64,000 nucleotides of DNA from Streptomyces ardesiacus (lineage in GTDB: Bacteria > Actinomycetota > Actinomycetes > Streptomycetales > Streptomycetaceae): positions 248,001 to 312,000 of the forward strand of contig NZ_BEWC01000004.1 of NCBI RefSeq assembly GCF_003112575.1, given 5' to 3'. Made by a program: the position numbers and the translations under genes. A model generated the notes under the pieces. That model was not told the origin of the DNA. It saw nothing but the letters and a program-made list of their open reading frames with translations, and ran no database searches. Positions 32,642 through 40,909 of this stretch are shown here, in pieces (position 1 is the first letter of the stretch; the number at the start of each line of letters is the position of its first letter).

Positions 32642-32701
32642 ACGGTACCAGCCCGTCCCGTGCGATACCGCTCGGTATCGCACGGGACTCATGAGTACCG
32701 T
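32642..32701. promoter_or_regulatory. Compound TetR operator between regulator and amidase
   Basis: 16-bp arms (32655-32670 and 32673-32688; the first reads GTCCCGTGCGATACCG) pair perfectly around a 2-nt centre. A second symmetric pair, ACGGTAC (32642-32648) and GTACCGT (32695-32701), has the same centre. The site lies 46 bp before the TetR start and 22 bp before the amidase start codon. Confidence 0.85.
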
Positions 32702-32722
32702 TCTTCGATCCGAGGAGTGACA

Positions 32723-34165
32723 GTGAGGGTGTCCGAGTACGTGTGCCACGACGCGGTGGGGCTCGCGGAGCTGATGGCGGCGGGCGAGGTCTCGCCCGCC
32801 GAGGTGGAGAGGGCCGCACGCGAGGCGATACGGAGGGTCGCCCCGGCGACCGGCGCCGTCGTGGAGACCTGGCCGGCCGACGACCGGCCCGAGCCCGGCA
32901 GCACGCCGCTGGCCGGAGTGCCGTTCCTGATCAAGGACTTCGGCATCTCCATGGCGGGCCGGCGCATGGAGATGGGCAGCCGGCTCGCGGCCGGGCACGT
33001 CGCCCGCTCCGACTCGTTCCTGATGCGGCGCCTGCGCCGCGCCGGCCTGGTGACCCTCGGGCGCACCGCGTCACCGGAGCTGGCCTACAGCATCACCACG
33101 GAACCGGCGCTGTACGGCCCGGTCCGCAACCCGTGGGACCCCGGCCGCGGCGCCGGTGGCTCCAGCGGCGGCGCGGGAGCGGCCGTCGCCTCCGGCGCGG
33201 TCCCGCTCGCCCACGCCACCGACGCGGCGGGCTCGTTGCGGATCCCCGCCGCTCACAACGGCCTCTTCGGGCTGAAGCCCACCCGTGGCCGCGTCTCCCT
33301 CGGTCCCGCCCTCGACGAGGGGTTCAACGGGCTGGCCGTCCAGGGCGGCGTCAGCCGGACCGTGCGGGACAGCGCGGCCCTGCTCGACCTGGTGCGCGGT
33401 CCGGAACCGGGCGACCCCTACTTCGCCGAGCAGCCGTCCCTCCCCTACGCCCAGGAGGTCACCCGCCCTCCGGGCTCGTTGCGGATCGGGGTCCTGCCCC
33501 AGGCATGGGGCGGACGCCGGACGGCCGCCCCGGTGACCGACGCGCTGGACCGTACGGTGCGACTGCTCGAATCCCTCGGGCACCGCACGGAGGAGGTCAC
33601 GGTCGGCCTGGGCGTCGGCTGGGAGGAGTTCGTACTGGCCAACGCCCGCCTGTCGACGGCGAATCTCGCGGCCTCGGTCGACGACCTGGCCGCCTCCCTC
33701 GGCCGGCCCGTCGACTCCTCGACCCTCGAACCGTCGACGCTGGCCGCCCACCGGTACGGGCAGGAGGTCAGCGGCCCCCAGTTCGTCGCCGCCCTCGCCG
33801 TCCGCAACCGGGTCGCCCGCACCCTGGCCCGCGTCTTCGGCACCCACGACCTGCTGCTCACCCCGACCCTGCCGGAACTCCCCCCACTGCTGGGCGCCTA
33901 CGGCGAGGGCGCGGAGGCGCTCGACGGCCTCGGCTGGATCGAGCGGCTCAACGACCGCTCGCCGTTCACGATGGCGTTCAACGTGGCGGGCACGCCCGCC
34001 ATGTCGGTGCCCCTGGCGGCGGACGCCGGGACGGGCCTGCCGATCGGGATGCAGTTCGCCGCCGGCTACGGGCGCGAGGACCTCCTCTTCCGTCTCGCCG
34101 GACAGCTCGAGAGGGCCCAGCCGTGGGCGGGCCGGACCCCGGACGTGTGGGCGGGTGCCCGCTGA
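32723..34165 (+). CDS. Amidase (amidase signature family)
   Basis: A 480-residue amidase signature enzyme that hydrolyses carboxamides. The Ser-cisSer-Lys triad is visible: Lys in GVPFLIKDFGISM, the cis-Ser in GAGGSSGGAGAAVASG and the nucleophile Ser in ATDAAGSLRIPAAHNG. The C-terminal block FNVAGTPAMSVPLAADAGTG, then LPIGMQFAAGYGRED, is canonical. The GTG at 32723 has GAGGAG at 32712. Together with the divergent TetR and strong operator it looks substrate-inducible. The substrate class (aliphatic, aryl or peptide amide) cannot be read from sequence. Confidence 0.9.
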   Translation: MRVSEYVCHDAVGLAELMAAGEVSPAEVERAAREAIRRVAPATGAVVETWPADDRPEPGSTPLAGVPFLIKDFGISMAGRRMEMGSRLAAGHVARSDSFLMRRLRRAGLVTLGRTASPELAYSITTEPALYGPVRNPWDPGRGAGGSSGGAGAAVASGAVPLAHATDAAGSLRIPAAHNGLFGLKPTRGRVSLGPALDEGFNGLAVQGGVSRTVRDSAALLDLVRGPEPGDPYFAEQPSLPYAQEVTRPPGSLRIGVLPQAWGGRRTAAPVTDALDRTVRLLESLGHRTEEVTVGLGVGWEEFVLANARLSTANLAASVDDLAASLGRPVDSSTLEPSTLAAHRYGQEVSGPQFVAALAVRNRVARTLARVFGTHDLLLTPTLPELPPLLGAYGEGAEALDGLGWIERLNDRSPFTMAFNVAGTPAMSVPLAADAGTGLPIGMQFAAGYGREDLLFRLAGQLERAQPWAGRTPDVWAGAR

Positions 34166-34224
34166 CGGCCGGTGCGTGGAAAATCCGGTTGCCCTCCGGA
34201 CGCCGGTGGGGTTGTCTTCGGGGC

Positions 34225-34293
34225 ATGAACGTCATCGGCCGAAGCACCTTCGCGACCGCGCGAGCGACCAGCTCGCCGGTTGCCGCCGTCTGA
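34225..34293 (+). CDS. Possible leader ORF upstream of the AlaRS paralogue
   Basis: An ATG at 34225 opens a 22-codon frame that ends at a TGA 14 nt before a strong hairpin (34307-34337) and 138 nt before the synthetase-like gene. Five of its codons are Ala (residues 10, 12, 14, 20 and 21). The ribosome site is weak (GGGG). It may be a leader peptide reporting alanyl-tRNA supply, or chance. Confidence 0.3.
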   Translation: MNVIGRSTFATARATSSPVAAV

Positions 34294-34306
34294 CCTTCCC
34301 CCTCTT

Positions 34307-34337
34307 CCACCGGCGACCGGAAACGGTTCGTCGGTGG
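34307..34337 (+). other. GAAA-tetraloop hairpin in the leader of the AlaRS paralogue
   Basis: CCACCGGCGACCG and CGGTTCGTCGGTGG pair with one G-U and one bulge around a GAAA loop. A smaller hairpin, GTGGC/GCCAC, follows at 34343-34357. Position after a short ORF fits an attenuator or an SD-controlling structure. There is no U-run. Confidence 0.5.
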
Positions 34338-34431
34338 TCCACGTGGCGCCCCGCCACCTTCACCTCGGTGCGAGGACCGCACGGTTCCGTTCTCCGGTGC
34401 CCCTCCCGCCCCGAAGCGAAGGAGTCACCCC

Positions 34432-35637
34432 ATGGACACCGAGCACGTCGTCCGCACGTTCGTCGAGTACTACGAGGACCACGGCCACCGCCGGATCACC
34501 GGCTCGACGCTGCTGCCCGAGCCGGGCGACCCCGTGCTGTTCACCAGCGCCGGCATGCACCCGCTCACCCCGTACCTGGAGGGCCGCCCCCATCCGCTGG
34601 GCCGGCGGCTGGTCAACGTGCAGCGCTGTCTGCGCACCACTGACCTGGACGAGGTCGGAGACCGCACCCATCTGACCGTGTTCCAGATGCTCGGCACCTG
34701 GTCGCTGGGCGACTACGAGGGCCCGACGAGTCTGGAGTGGGCCCACCGCCTGCTCACCGAAGGGCTGGGCGTCGACCCGGGCCTGCTGCACGCCACCGTG
34801 TACGGGGGCGGCGAGCAGGCCGGGCCGGACACCGAGTCCCTGCGGCTGTGGCAGGAGCTCGGTGTTCCCGTGGAACCGACCGAGGACGACAACTGGTGGT
34901 CCAACGGGCCGGTGGGCCCGTGCGGTCCCGACTCGGAGATCTTCCTGTGGAGCGGCGACACCCCGCCCCGCTCCACGCCCACCGGGGACGACCGCTGGGT
35001 GGAGGTGTGGAACCACGTGATGATGCGCCACCGCCGGCTGGAGGACGGCCGTCTCGTGCCGCTTCCGCAGCGCAACGTCGACACGGGCATGGGTCTGGAA
35101 CGGCTGGTCTCGCTGCTGCAGGGCAGGCCGTCGGTGTTCGACTGCGACGTCTTCGAGCCGTGGCGGCGGGTGCTGCCCTCCCTGTGGCCGCTGGACGAGC
35201 CGTCGTTCCGGGTGGTCTGCGACCACCTGCGGTCCGCCGTGGTGGTCGTCGGCGACGGGGTGCGTCCGGCCAACACCGGCCAGGGCTACGTGCTGCGCCG
35301 CCTGGTGCGACGGCTGCTCACCGTGCTGTGGCGGGACGATCCCTCGCGCGGGCTCGGCGACCTGCCCGAGGAGCTGATCACCCACACCTCGCACCACTTC
35401 CGGCAGGCCGTGGACCCCGGCCTCGTACGGCGGCTGCTGGTGGAGGAGGAGCGCCGGTTCCGGCGGCTGCTCGAACGCGGCCGCCACGTGCTCTCCCGGC
35501 CCCGCTTCCGGGGGCCGCTGGGGGAGGAGGACTTCCGCTACCTCCACGACACCCACGGTCTGCCGCGCGAGCTGGTGACAAGCCTGCGCGGGGACGAGGA
35601 CCCGCGGGGGGACGGCGTGGAGTCCGTACGGCCGTGA
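34432..35637 (+). CDS. Alanyl-tRNA synthetase paralogue: catalytic and tRNA-binding parts only
   Basis: A 401-residue class II synthetase-like protein, less than half of normal AlaRS (about 880-890). It keeps the aminoacylation core: VLFTSAGMHPLTPYLEG, LVNVQRCLRTTDLDEVGDRT, FQMLGTWSLGDYEG, WSNGPVGPCGPDSEIF and motif 3 NVDTGMGLERL. The middle tRNA-recognition helices GDGVRPANTGQGYVLRRLVR are followed by a stop shortly after YLHDTHGLPRELV. The editing domain and the C-Ala domain are absent. E. coli AlaRS fragments of this size can still charge tRNA, so activity is plausible. Possible roles include aminoacyl-tRNA supply for a tRNA-dependent transfer reaction or resistance. GCGAAGGAG precedes the ATG. 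Confidence 0.87.
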   Translation: MDTEHVVRTFVEYYEDHGHRRITGSTLLPEPGDPVLFTSAGMHPLTPYLEGRPHPLGRRLVNVQRCLRTTDLDEVGDRTHLTVFQMLGTWSLGDYEGPTSLEWAHRLLTEGLGVDPGLLHATVYGGGEQAGPDTESLRLWQELGVPVEPTEDDNWWSNGPVGPCGPDSEIFLWSGDTPPRSTPTGDDRWVEVWNHVMMRHRRLEDGRLVPLPQRNVDTGMGLERLVSLLQGRPSVFDCDVFEPWRRVLPSLWPLDEPSFRVVCDHLRSAVVVVGDGVRPANTGQGYVLRRLVRRLLTVLWRDDPSRGLGDLPEELITHTSHHFRQAVDPGLVRRLLVEEERRFRRLLERGRHVLSRPRFRGPLGEEDFRYLHDTHGLPRELVTSLRGDEDPRGDGVESVRP

Positions 35638-35864
35638 CGCCCCGTCGGCCTCTGCGCGGGCACTCCCCACGCCCGCAGCGGACGGCACCGCAGGTCTCGC
35701 CGCGGGCGGTGGCCGGGGAGGGCGAGCGGCGCGGACGCGCGTGAGGACACCGGCGCGCGGGGCAGTCCTCATTAACATCCGGAGGGCGGCATTCCCCGTC
35801 CCGGACGGCCGACCGGCCCTCTCCCCACGCCGGCTACCCCACCGGCCCGTGCCTAGGAGCAAGC

Positions 35865-37436
35865 GTGCGCCAGCTCGACCTCGTGGTGATCGTGGTCTAT
35901 CTGATCGGGATCGCCTGGATCGGCCTGCGGAAGGCCGGCCGCCAGAAGTCCTCGAAGGACTACTTCGTCGGTGAAGGCCACATGCCGTGGTGGGCGGTCT
36001 CCTTCTCCGTCGTGGCCACCGAGACCAGTGTGCTGACGGTGATCAGCGTCCCCGGCGGCGCCTACAGCGGCCAGGCCTTCGGCAACGTCGAACTCGCCCT
36101 GGGCTACGTCCTCGGACGCGTCGTCGTGGCCACCGTGCTGATCCCCCTCTACAAGCGCGGCGGCTTCGTCAGCGCCTACCAGTACCTGGGCGACCGGTTC
36201 GGCCCGAAGCTGCAGGGCCTCGCGTCGGTGACCTTCGTGTTCACCCGGCTCCTGGCCGAGGGGGTGCGGCTGTTCGCCTCCGCCATCCCGATCAAGCTGC
36301 TGCTCGACGAGTTCGGCGTGCACGCGAGCTACCGCGTCATCATCGTCGTGATCACGCTGATCACCGTCGTCTACACCTACCTGGGCGGGATCAAGGCGGT
36401 CATCTGGACCGACGCCATCCAGATGATCCTCTACCTCGGCGGCGCGGTCCTCGCCGTCGCGGTGCTGTCCGCGCACGTCGGCGGCGACGGCTACGCACGT
36501 GCCCTGGACGCCGGAAGGTTCACGCTCTTCGACACCGACTTCGGCCTCGCCCACATCCTCACCAGCCCGTTCGCCCTGCCCACGGCCCTCGTCGGCGGCG
36601 CCATCTTCGCCATGGCCTCGCACGGCTCCGACCAGCTCATCGTCCAGCGGGTGCTGGCGACCCGGACGCTGCGCGAGGGGCAGAAGGCCATGATCGCCTC
36701 GGGTGTCTTCGTCACCGTCCAGTTCGCCGCCTTCTCGCTGGTCGGCGCGCTGCTGTGGTCGTACAACCAGGGCCGGTCCTTCTCGGAGCTGGGGCTGTCC
36801 AGCTCCGACAACCTCTATCCGGAGTTCATCCTGCACGGGCTGCCCGTGGTGGTCTCGGGTCTGCTCGTGGCCGGCATCCTGGGCGCCGCGATGGGCTCGC
36901 TGTCCTCGGCGCTGAACTCCATGTCGAACTCGACGGTCGCCGACATCATCCACAGTTTCTTCCGCAGTACACCGTCCGAGGAGGCACTGCTCCGGCTCGC
37001 CCGCTGGACGACGCTGGTGTGGGCGACGCTCATGGCCGTCTTCGCCTGCGCGTTCAGCGCGAGCACGGGCAACGTGTACCTGACCGGCCTGACCATCGCG
37101 GGCTACACCTACGGCGCGCTGCTCGGCGCCTTCCTGCTGGGACGGCTCGTCGCACGGGCCAACGAGGCCGACTCCGTCGTGGCCTTCCTGGTCACCGTCG
37201 GCGTGATGACGTACATCGTGCGCGGGGTGAAGATCGACGTCACCACGGGCGGCACCACGGTGTCCCAGGCGATCGCGGCCCAGTGGCTGGTGCCCGTCGG
37301 CGTGGTGGTCACCCTCGTCGTCGGCGGTGCGCTGAGCCTGTTCCACCGGGCGCCGGAGCCGGGGCGGAGCGCGTCGGCCGGCGAGGGGCCGGGGGCGGGA
37401 CCCGACCGGGCGGCCACGACGGCCGACCGCGCCTGA
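35865..37436 (+). CDS. Sodium:solute symporter (SSS family)
   Basis: A 523-residue symporter of the SSS family with about thirteen membrane helices. It opens LDLVVIVVYLIGIAWIGLRK, followed by SSKDYFVGEGHMPWWAVSFS, the conserved segment after TM1, and ETSVLTVISVPGGAYSGQ. A core YLGGIKAVIWTDAIQMILY block is present. The GTG at 35865 follows TAGGAG. anmK lies 67 bp downstream, so the symporter probably imports a cell-wall amino sugar or sialic-acid-like compound. The 227-bp region before it shows no gene. Confidence 0.88.
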   Translation: MRQLDLVVIVVYLIGIAWIGLRKAGRQKSSKDYFVGEGHMPWWAVSFSVVATETSVLTVISVPGGAYSGQAFGNVELALGYVLGRVVVATVLIPLYKRGGFVSAYQYLGDRFGPKLQGLASVTFVFTRLLAEGVRLFASAIPIKLLLDEFGVHASYRVIIVVITLITVVYTYLGGIKAVIWTDAIQMILYLGGAVLAVAVLSAHVGGDGYARALDAGRFTLFDTDFGLAHILTSPFALPTALVGGAIFAMASHGSDQLIVQRVLATRTLREGQKAMIASGVFVTVQFAAFSLVGALLWSYNQGRSFSELGLSSSDNLYPEFILHGLPVVVSGLLVAGILGAAMGSLSSALNSMSNSTVADIIHSFFRSTPSEEALLRLARWTTLVWATLMAVFACAFSASTGNVYLTGLTIAGYTYGALLGAFLLGRLVARANEADSVVAFLVTVGVMTYIVRGVKIDVTTGGTTVSQAIAAQWLVPVGVVVTLVVGGALSLFHRAPEPGRSASAGEGPGAGPDRAATTADRA

Positions 37437-37447
37437 TCCCGGCCGGC

Positions 37448-37500
37448 CCGACCCACCCTTCGCGGGAGTACCCGGTCCGACCAACCCTTCGCAGGAGTAC
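37448..37500 (+). repeat. Imperfect 24-bp direct repeat carrying the anmK ribosome site
   Basis: Two copies of a 24-bp unit (37448-37471 and 37477-37500; each contains CCCTTCGC and GGAGTAC) match at 22 of 24 positions with a 29-bp period. The second copy holds the AGGAG used by anmK. The first holds GGGAG, which could act as a standby ribosome site. Confidence 0.8.
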
Positions 37501-37503
37501 GTC

Positions 37504-38661
37504 GTGCGTGTGATCGGCCTAATGTCAGGCACGTCCTACGACGCCGTCGAGGCGGCCGCCGCGGATCTCGAACTGAGGGGCGAGGCCCTGGAGATGCGTC
37601 CGCTCGGCCATCTTTCCTCCCCCTGCCCCGACCGGCTGCGCGACCTGATCGCCGGCAGCCTGCCGCCGTCGGCGGTGACGGCCCGCACCGTCGCCGAGCT
37701 GGACACCGGCATCGGGCAGGCGTTCGCCGACGTGGCCGTGCGGGCCGTGCGCGAGCTGTGCGGGGGCGGCGCCGACCTGGTGGTCTCGCACGGGCAGACC
37801 CTGTACCACTGGGTCGAGGACGGCACCGTGCGCGGCACCCTCCAGCTCGGCCAGCCCGCCTGGATCACCGAGGCGACGGGACTGCCCGTCGTCTCCGACC
37901 TGCGCAGCAGGGACGTCGCCGCCGGTGGCACCGACGCCCTCGCCCTGGCGGCGCTGCCCGGCGTGCCGGCGGCCCTGAACCTCGGCGGGATCGCCAACGT
38001 CACCGTCGTCGCCCCCGGCGCCCCGCCGCTGGCCTTCGACACCGGGCCCGCGAACGCCCTGATGGACGCCGCCGTACGGCACTTCACCGACGGCGCCGCC
38101 CCGTACGACGAGGACGGGCGCGGGGCCGGTGCGGGCCGGGTCGATCCGGCGCTGCTGCGCGTGCTGCTGGACGACCCCTACTACGGCCGGCCTGCGCCGA
38201 AGAGCACCGGCAAGGAGCACTTCCACCTGCCGTACCTGCTGCGGGCGCTCGCGGCGGCACCCGTGGCGCGGCCCGAGGACGTCCTGGCGACGCCGGCCCG
38301 GCTCACCGCCGTCACGGTGGCCGACGCCTGCCGTGCGCACGGCGTCACGCGGCTCGTCGTGTCGGGCGGCGGCGCGCACAACCTCGTGCTGACCGGCATG
38401 CTCGCCGAAGAGCTGCCCGGGGTGTCCCTCGGCCCCAGCGACGCGCTCGGGCTGCCGTCGGACGCCAAGGAGGCGCTGGCCTTCGCCCTGCTGGGGTTCC
38501 TGACCGTCATCGGCCTGCCCGGCGCGCTCCCTTCGGGTCCGGGGGCGCGCCGGGCGGCTCTGCTCGGCACCGTCACGCCGGGACGGGAGCCGTTGCGCCT
38601 GCCCGAACCGGCCGGCCGGCCGCCCCGGCTGCTCCGCGTCACCGGCGGGCCCTCGTCCTGA
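37504..38661 (+). CDS. anmK: Anhydro-N-acetylmuramic acid kinase, variant
   Basis: A 385-residue AnmK homologue. The enzyme phosphorylates and opens 1,6-anhydroMurNAc from cell-wall turnover to give MurNAc-6-phosphate. Recognised blocks are VIGLMSGTSYDAVEAAAADL, VVSHGQTLYHWVED, AALNLGGIANVTVV, LAFDTGPANALMDAAV (catalytic Asp), APKSTGKEHFHLPYL, VVSGGGAHNLVL and SDAKEALAFALLGF. Oddly, the nearly invariant GGQGAPLV segment after DLRSRDVA is missing. The sequence runs AAGGTDALALAALPGVPAAL, about eight residues shorter than E. coli AnmK there. Activity may be altered. Upstream is the SSS symporter, a probable partner for uptake. Confidence 0.86.
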   Translation: MRVIGLMSGTSYDAVEAAAADLELRGEALEMRPLGHLSSPCPDRLRDLIAGSLPPSAVTARTVAELDTGIGQAFADVAVRAVRELCGGGADLVVSHGQTLYHWVEDGTVRGTLQLGQPAWITEATGLPVVSDLRSRDVAAGGTDALALAALPGVPAALNLGGIANVTVVAPGAPPLAFDTGPANALMDAAVRHFTDGAAPYDEDGRGAGAGRVDPALLRVLLDDPYYGRPAPKSTGKEHFHLPYLLRALAAAPVARPEDVLATPARLTAVTVADACRAHGVTRLVVSGGGAHNLVLTGMLAEELPGVSLGPSDALGLPSDAKEALAFALLGFLTVIGLPGALPSGPGARRAALLGTVTPGREPLRLPEPAGRPPRLLRVTGGPSS

Positions 38662-38673
38662 GCGGCGCCCGGG

Positions 38674-39468
38674 TCAGGGCCGGGCCAGGACGAGGGACGA
38701 GCCGCCGGCCCGGATGCCCTCGGCCGCGGCGTCGGTCAGGTCGGTGTCCGTGACGATGGTGTCGAAGGCCGTCAGCGGTGCCACGCGGTAGCGGCCGAAG
38801 GTGCCGTACTTGGACGAGCCGGCCACCAGGACGGAGTGCGCGGCCGAGGCCATGGCCGCCTGTTTGACGTCCACCTTGGGTTCCGACGGGGTGGTGGTGC
38901 CGCGGAGCAGGTCCCAGGAGCTGGTGCTGATGAAGGCGATGTCCAGGGCGAGTTGCCGCAGGGTGTCGGCGGCGAGGCGGCCCACGCTGGAGCGGTTGGA
39001 GACGTCGACGCGGCCGCCGACGTGCACCAGTTCCAGGTTCTCGGCGTCCATCAGCCGGCCGATGGTGGTGAAGTCGTTGGTCACCACGGTGAGGTGCGGC
39101 AGCCGGGCGAGGGCGGGAGCCATGGCGAGCAGGGTGGTGCCCGCGTCGAGGTAGACGGTCATGCCGTCCTGGACCAGGCGGGCGGCCTCGGCGGCCATCG
39201 CCCGTTTCTGCGGCTGCTCGACCTCGGACTTGTCGAGGAAGCCGGGTTCGGTGCTGATGGTGCTGGCGATGCGCACTCCGCCGGGGACGGAGAAGACCAG
39301 GCCGCCGCGTTCGAGTTCGGCGATGTCGCGCCGCACGGTCATGTGGGAGACGCCGAGCAGCCGGGTGATCTGCTGCACGCTGAGCACCCCGTCGCGCCTG
39401 AGGTGCTTCAGCAGTTGCTCGCGGCGCTGGTCGGGGATGAGCGGAGGCTGCTCGCCGTCCGAGGTCAT
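38674..39468 (-). CDS. DeoR/GlpR-family regulator of the acid-sugar cluster
   Basis: A 264-residue DeoR-type regulator. The HTH is RREQLLKHLRRDGVLSVQQI, then LLGVSHMTVRRDIAELERGG. The effector domain has DGMTVYLDAGTTLLAMAPAL, LTVVTNDFTTIGRL and LELVHVGGRVDVSNRSSVG, typical sugar-phosphate-binding blocks. It lies downstream of GntP and the SAF-type dehydrogenase on the same strand, 82 bp after GntP. It most likely represses that operon and the divergent kinase/aldolase genes until a sugar phosphate appears. Confidence 0.88.
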   Translation of the reverse strand: MTSDGEQPPLIPDQRREQLLKHLRRDGVLSVQQITRLLGVSHMTVRRDIAELERGGLVFSVPGGVRIASTISTEPGFLDKSEVEQPQKRAMAAEAARLVQDGMTVYLDAGTTLLAMAPALARLPHLTVVTNDFTTIGRLMDAENLELVHVGGRVDVSNRSSVGRLAADTLRQLALDIAFISTSSWDLLRGTTTPSEPKVDVKQAAMASAAHSVLVAGSSKYGTFGRYRVAPLTAFDTIVTDTDLTDAAAEGIRAGGSSLVLARP

Positions 39469-39550
39469 GGTCTGGTCTCCCTTCGACCGTGCTGACGTTA
39501 GCGGATGATCATGCCGGTGACGGCCGGGACCGTCACCGGCGGGCGCGCGC

Positions 39551-40909
39551 TCAGCCGTGCACGACGGTGCTGAGCAGCATGACGCCGGCGAGGCTGAGCA
39601 GCGACTGGACGGACAGCATGAGGGTCCAGGTCCGGAAGGTCTGCGCCACCGACAGCTGGAAGTACTCCTTGAACAGCCAGAACCCGGAGTCGTTGACGTG
39701 GGAGAGCATCACCGCTCCCGAGGCCGTGGCCAGCACCATCAGTTCCGGCGAGGTGCCGGGCGAGGCACTGAGCAGCGGCGCGACGATGGCGGTGGCCGCG
39801 GCGGTGGCGACGGTCGCCGAGCCGAGGCAGATCCGCAGCAGGGCGGCGACCAGCCAGCCCAGCAGCAGCGGGGGTATCGCCCAGTCCACGGCGTAGTCGG
39901 AGATGAGCTGGTCGATCCCGGTCTCGGTGAGCATCGCCTTGAAGCCGCCGCCCGCGCCCAGGATCAGGATGATCGCGCCGACCGGGGCGAGCCCCTTGGA
40001 GGCCATCTTCTGCAGCTGGCCGAGGCCGAAGCCGGACCGTACGCCGAGGGCGAAGAAGGCGAAGACCACGGCCGCCAGCAGGGACAGCACCGAGGAGTTG
40101 CAGGCGTCGAAGAACTGGTACGGCAGGGTGCCCTCGGCCGTGTTGGCCGTGCCCAGGGTGCCGATGAGCATGAGGCCCGGCGGGAGCAGCACGGTGATGA
40201 GCGCGAGGGTGAAGGAGGCCGGCTTGCGCGGGTGCTCGGGCTCGGTGCTGACCGACTGGACCGGGCCGCGGTCGAGGTCGGGGGCGGGGCCGAACCAGCG
40301 GCTGACGACCCGGGTCAGCAGGGGGCCGGTGAGCACGGCCATCGGGATGCCGATGACCAGGCCCCACAGGATGGTGAGGCCGGTGTTCGCGCCGTACGCG
40401 GAGACGGCGAGGGTCGGCGAGGGGTGCGGCGGCAGCAGGCCGTGCGACACGTAGAGGCCGGCGGCCATCGGCAGGCCCACCCACAGCAGGTGGGTGTTGC
40501 TGCGCTTGGCGACGGTGTACACCAGCGGCACCAGCATGACGAAGCTGACGTCGAACAGGTGCGGCATGCCGATCAGCAGTGCCGCGGCGGTGATGGCCGC
40601 CGGGATCCACTTCACGGGCCGGGAACCGATGAAGACGGTGGCGATGCGGTCGGCGCCGCCGGAGCCGAGCAGGATGCCGCCCAGCAGGGTGCCGAGGCCG
40701 ATGGTGGGACCGCTGCCGCCCAGGGTGTCCCCGAACCCGTCCTGGAAGGCCTCGACGGCACGCACCGGGGCGATGCCGGAGGCGATGCCGAGCCCGAGGG
40801 CGGACAGGGCGAGCGCCAGGAACGGGTGCAGCTTGGTCTTGGTGATCAGCAGGACCAGGACGACGACGGCGGCGGCACCGAGGAGGAGGTGCTGGAGGTC
40901 GGTGCTCAT
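39551..40909 (-). CDS. GntP-family gluconate/acid-sugar permease
   Basis: A 452-residue proton symporter of the GntP family. It has about twelve to fourteen membrane segments, with LALALSALGLGIASGIAPV near the N-terminus, LLGGILLGSGGADRIATVFI, YVSHGLLPPHPSPTLAVSAY (the SHG..PPHP substrate motif) and FVMLVPLVYTVAKRSNTHLL. It imports aldonate-type acids such as gluconate, threonate or relatives. The ATG overlaps the stop of the upstream dehydrogenase by ATGA. Its placement with OtnK- and OtnC-like enzymes points to a short acid sugar as substrate. Confidence 0.9.
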   Translation of the reverse strand: MSTDLQHLLLGAAAVVVLVLLITKTKLHPFLALALSALGLGIASGIAPVRAVEAFQDGFGDTLGGSGPTIGLGTLLGGILLGSGGADRIATVFIGSRPVKWIPAAITAAALLIGMPHLFDVSFVMLVPLVYTVAKRSNTHLLWVGLPMAAGLYVSHGLLPPHPSPTLAVSAYGANTGLTILWGLVIGIPMAVLTGPLLTRVVSRWFGPAPDLDRGPVQSVSTEPEHPRKPASFTLALITVLLPPGLMLIGTLGTANTAEGTLPYQFFDACNSSVLSLLAAVVFAFFALGVRSGFGLGQLQKMASKGLAPVGAIILILGAGGGFKAMLTETGIDQLISDYAVDWAIPPLLLGWLVAALLRICLGSATVATAAATAIVAPLLSASPGTSPELMVLATASGAVMLSHVNDSGFWLFKEYFQLSVAQTFRTWTLMLSVQSLLSLAGVMLLSTVVHG

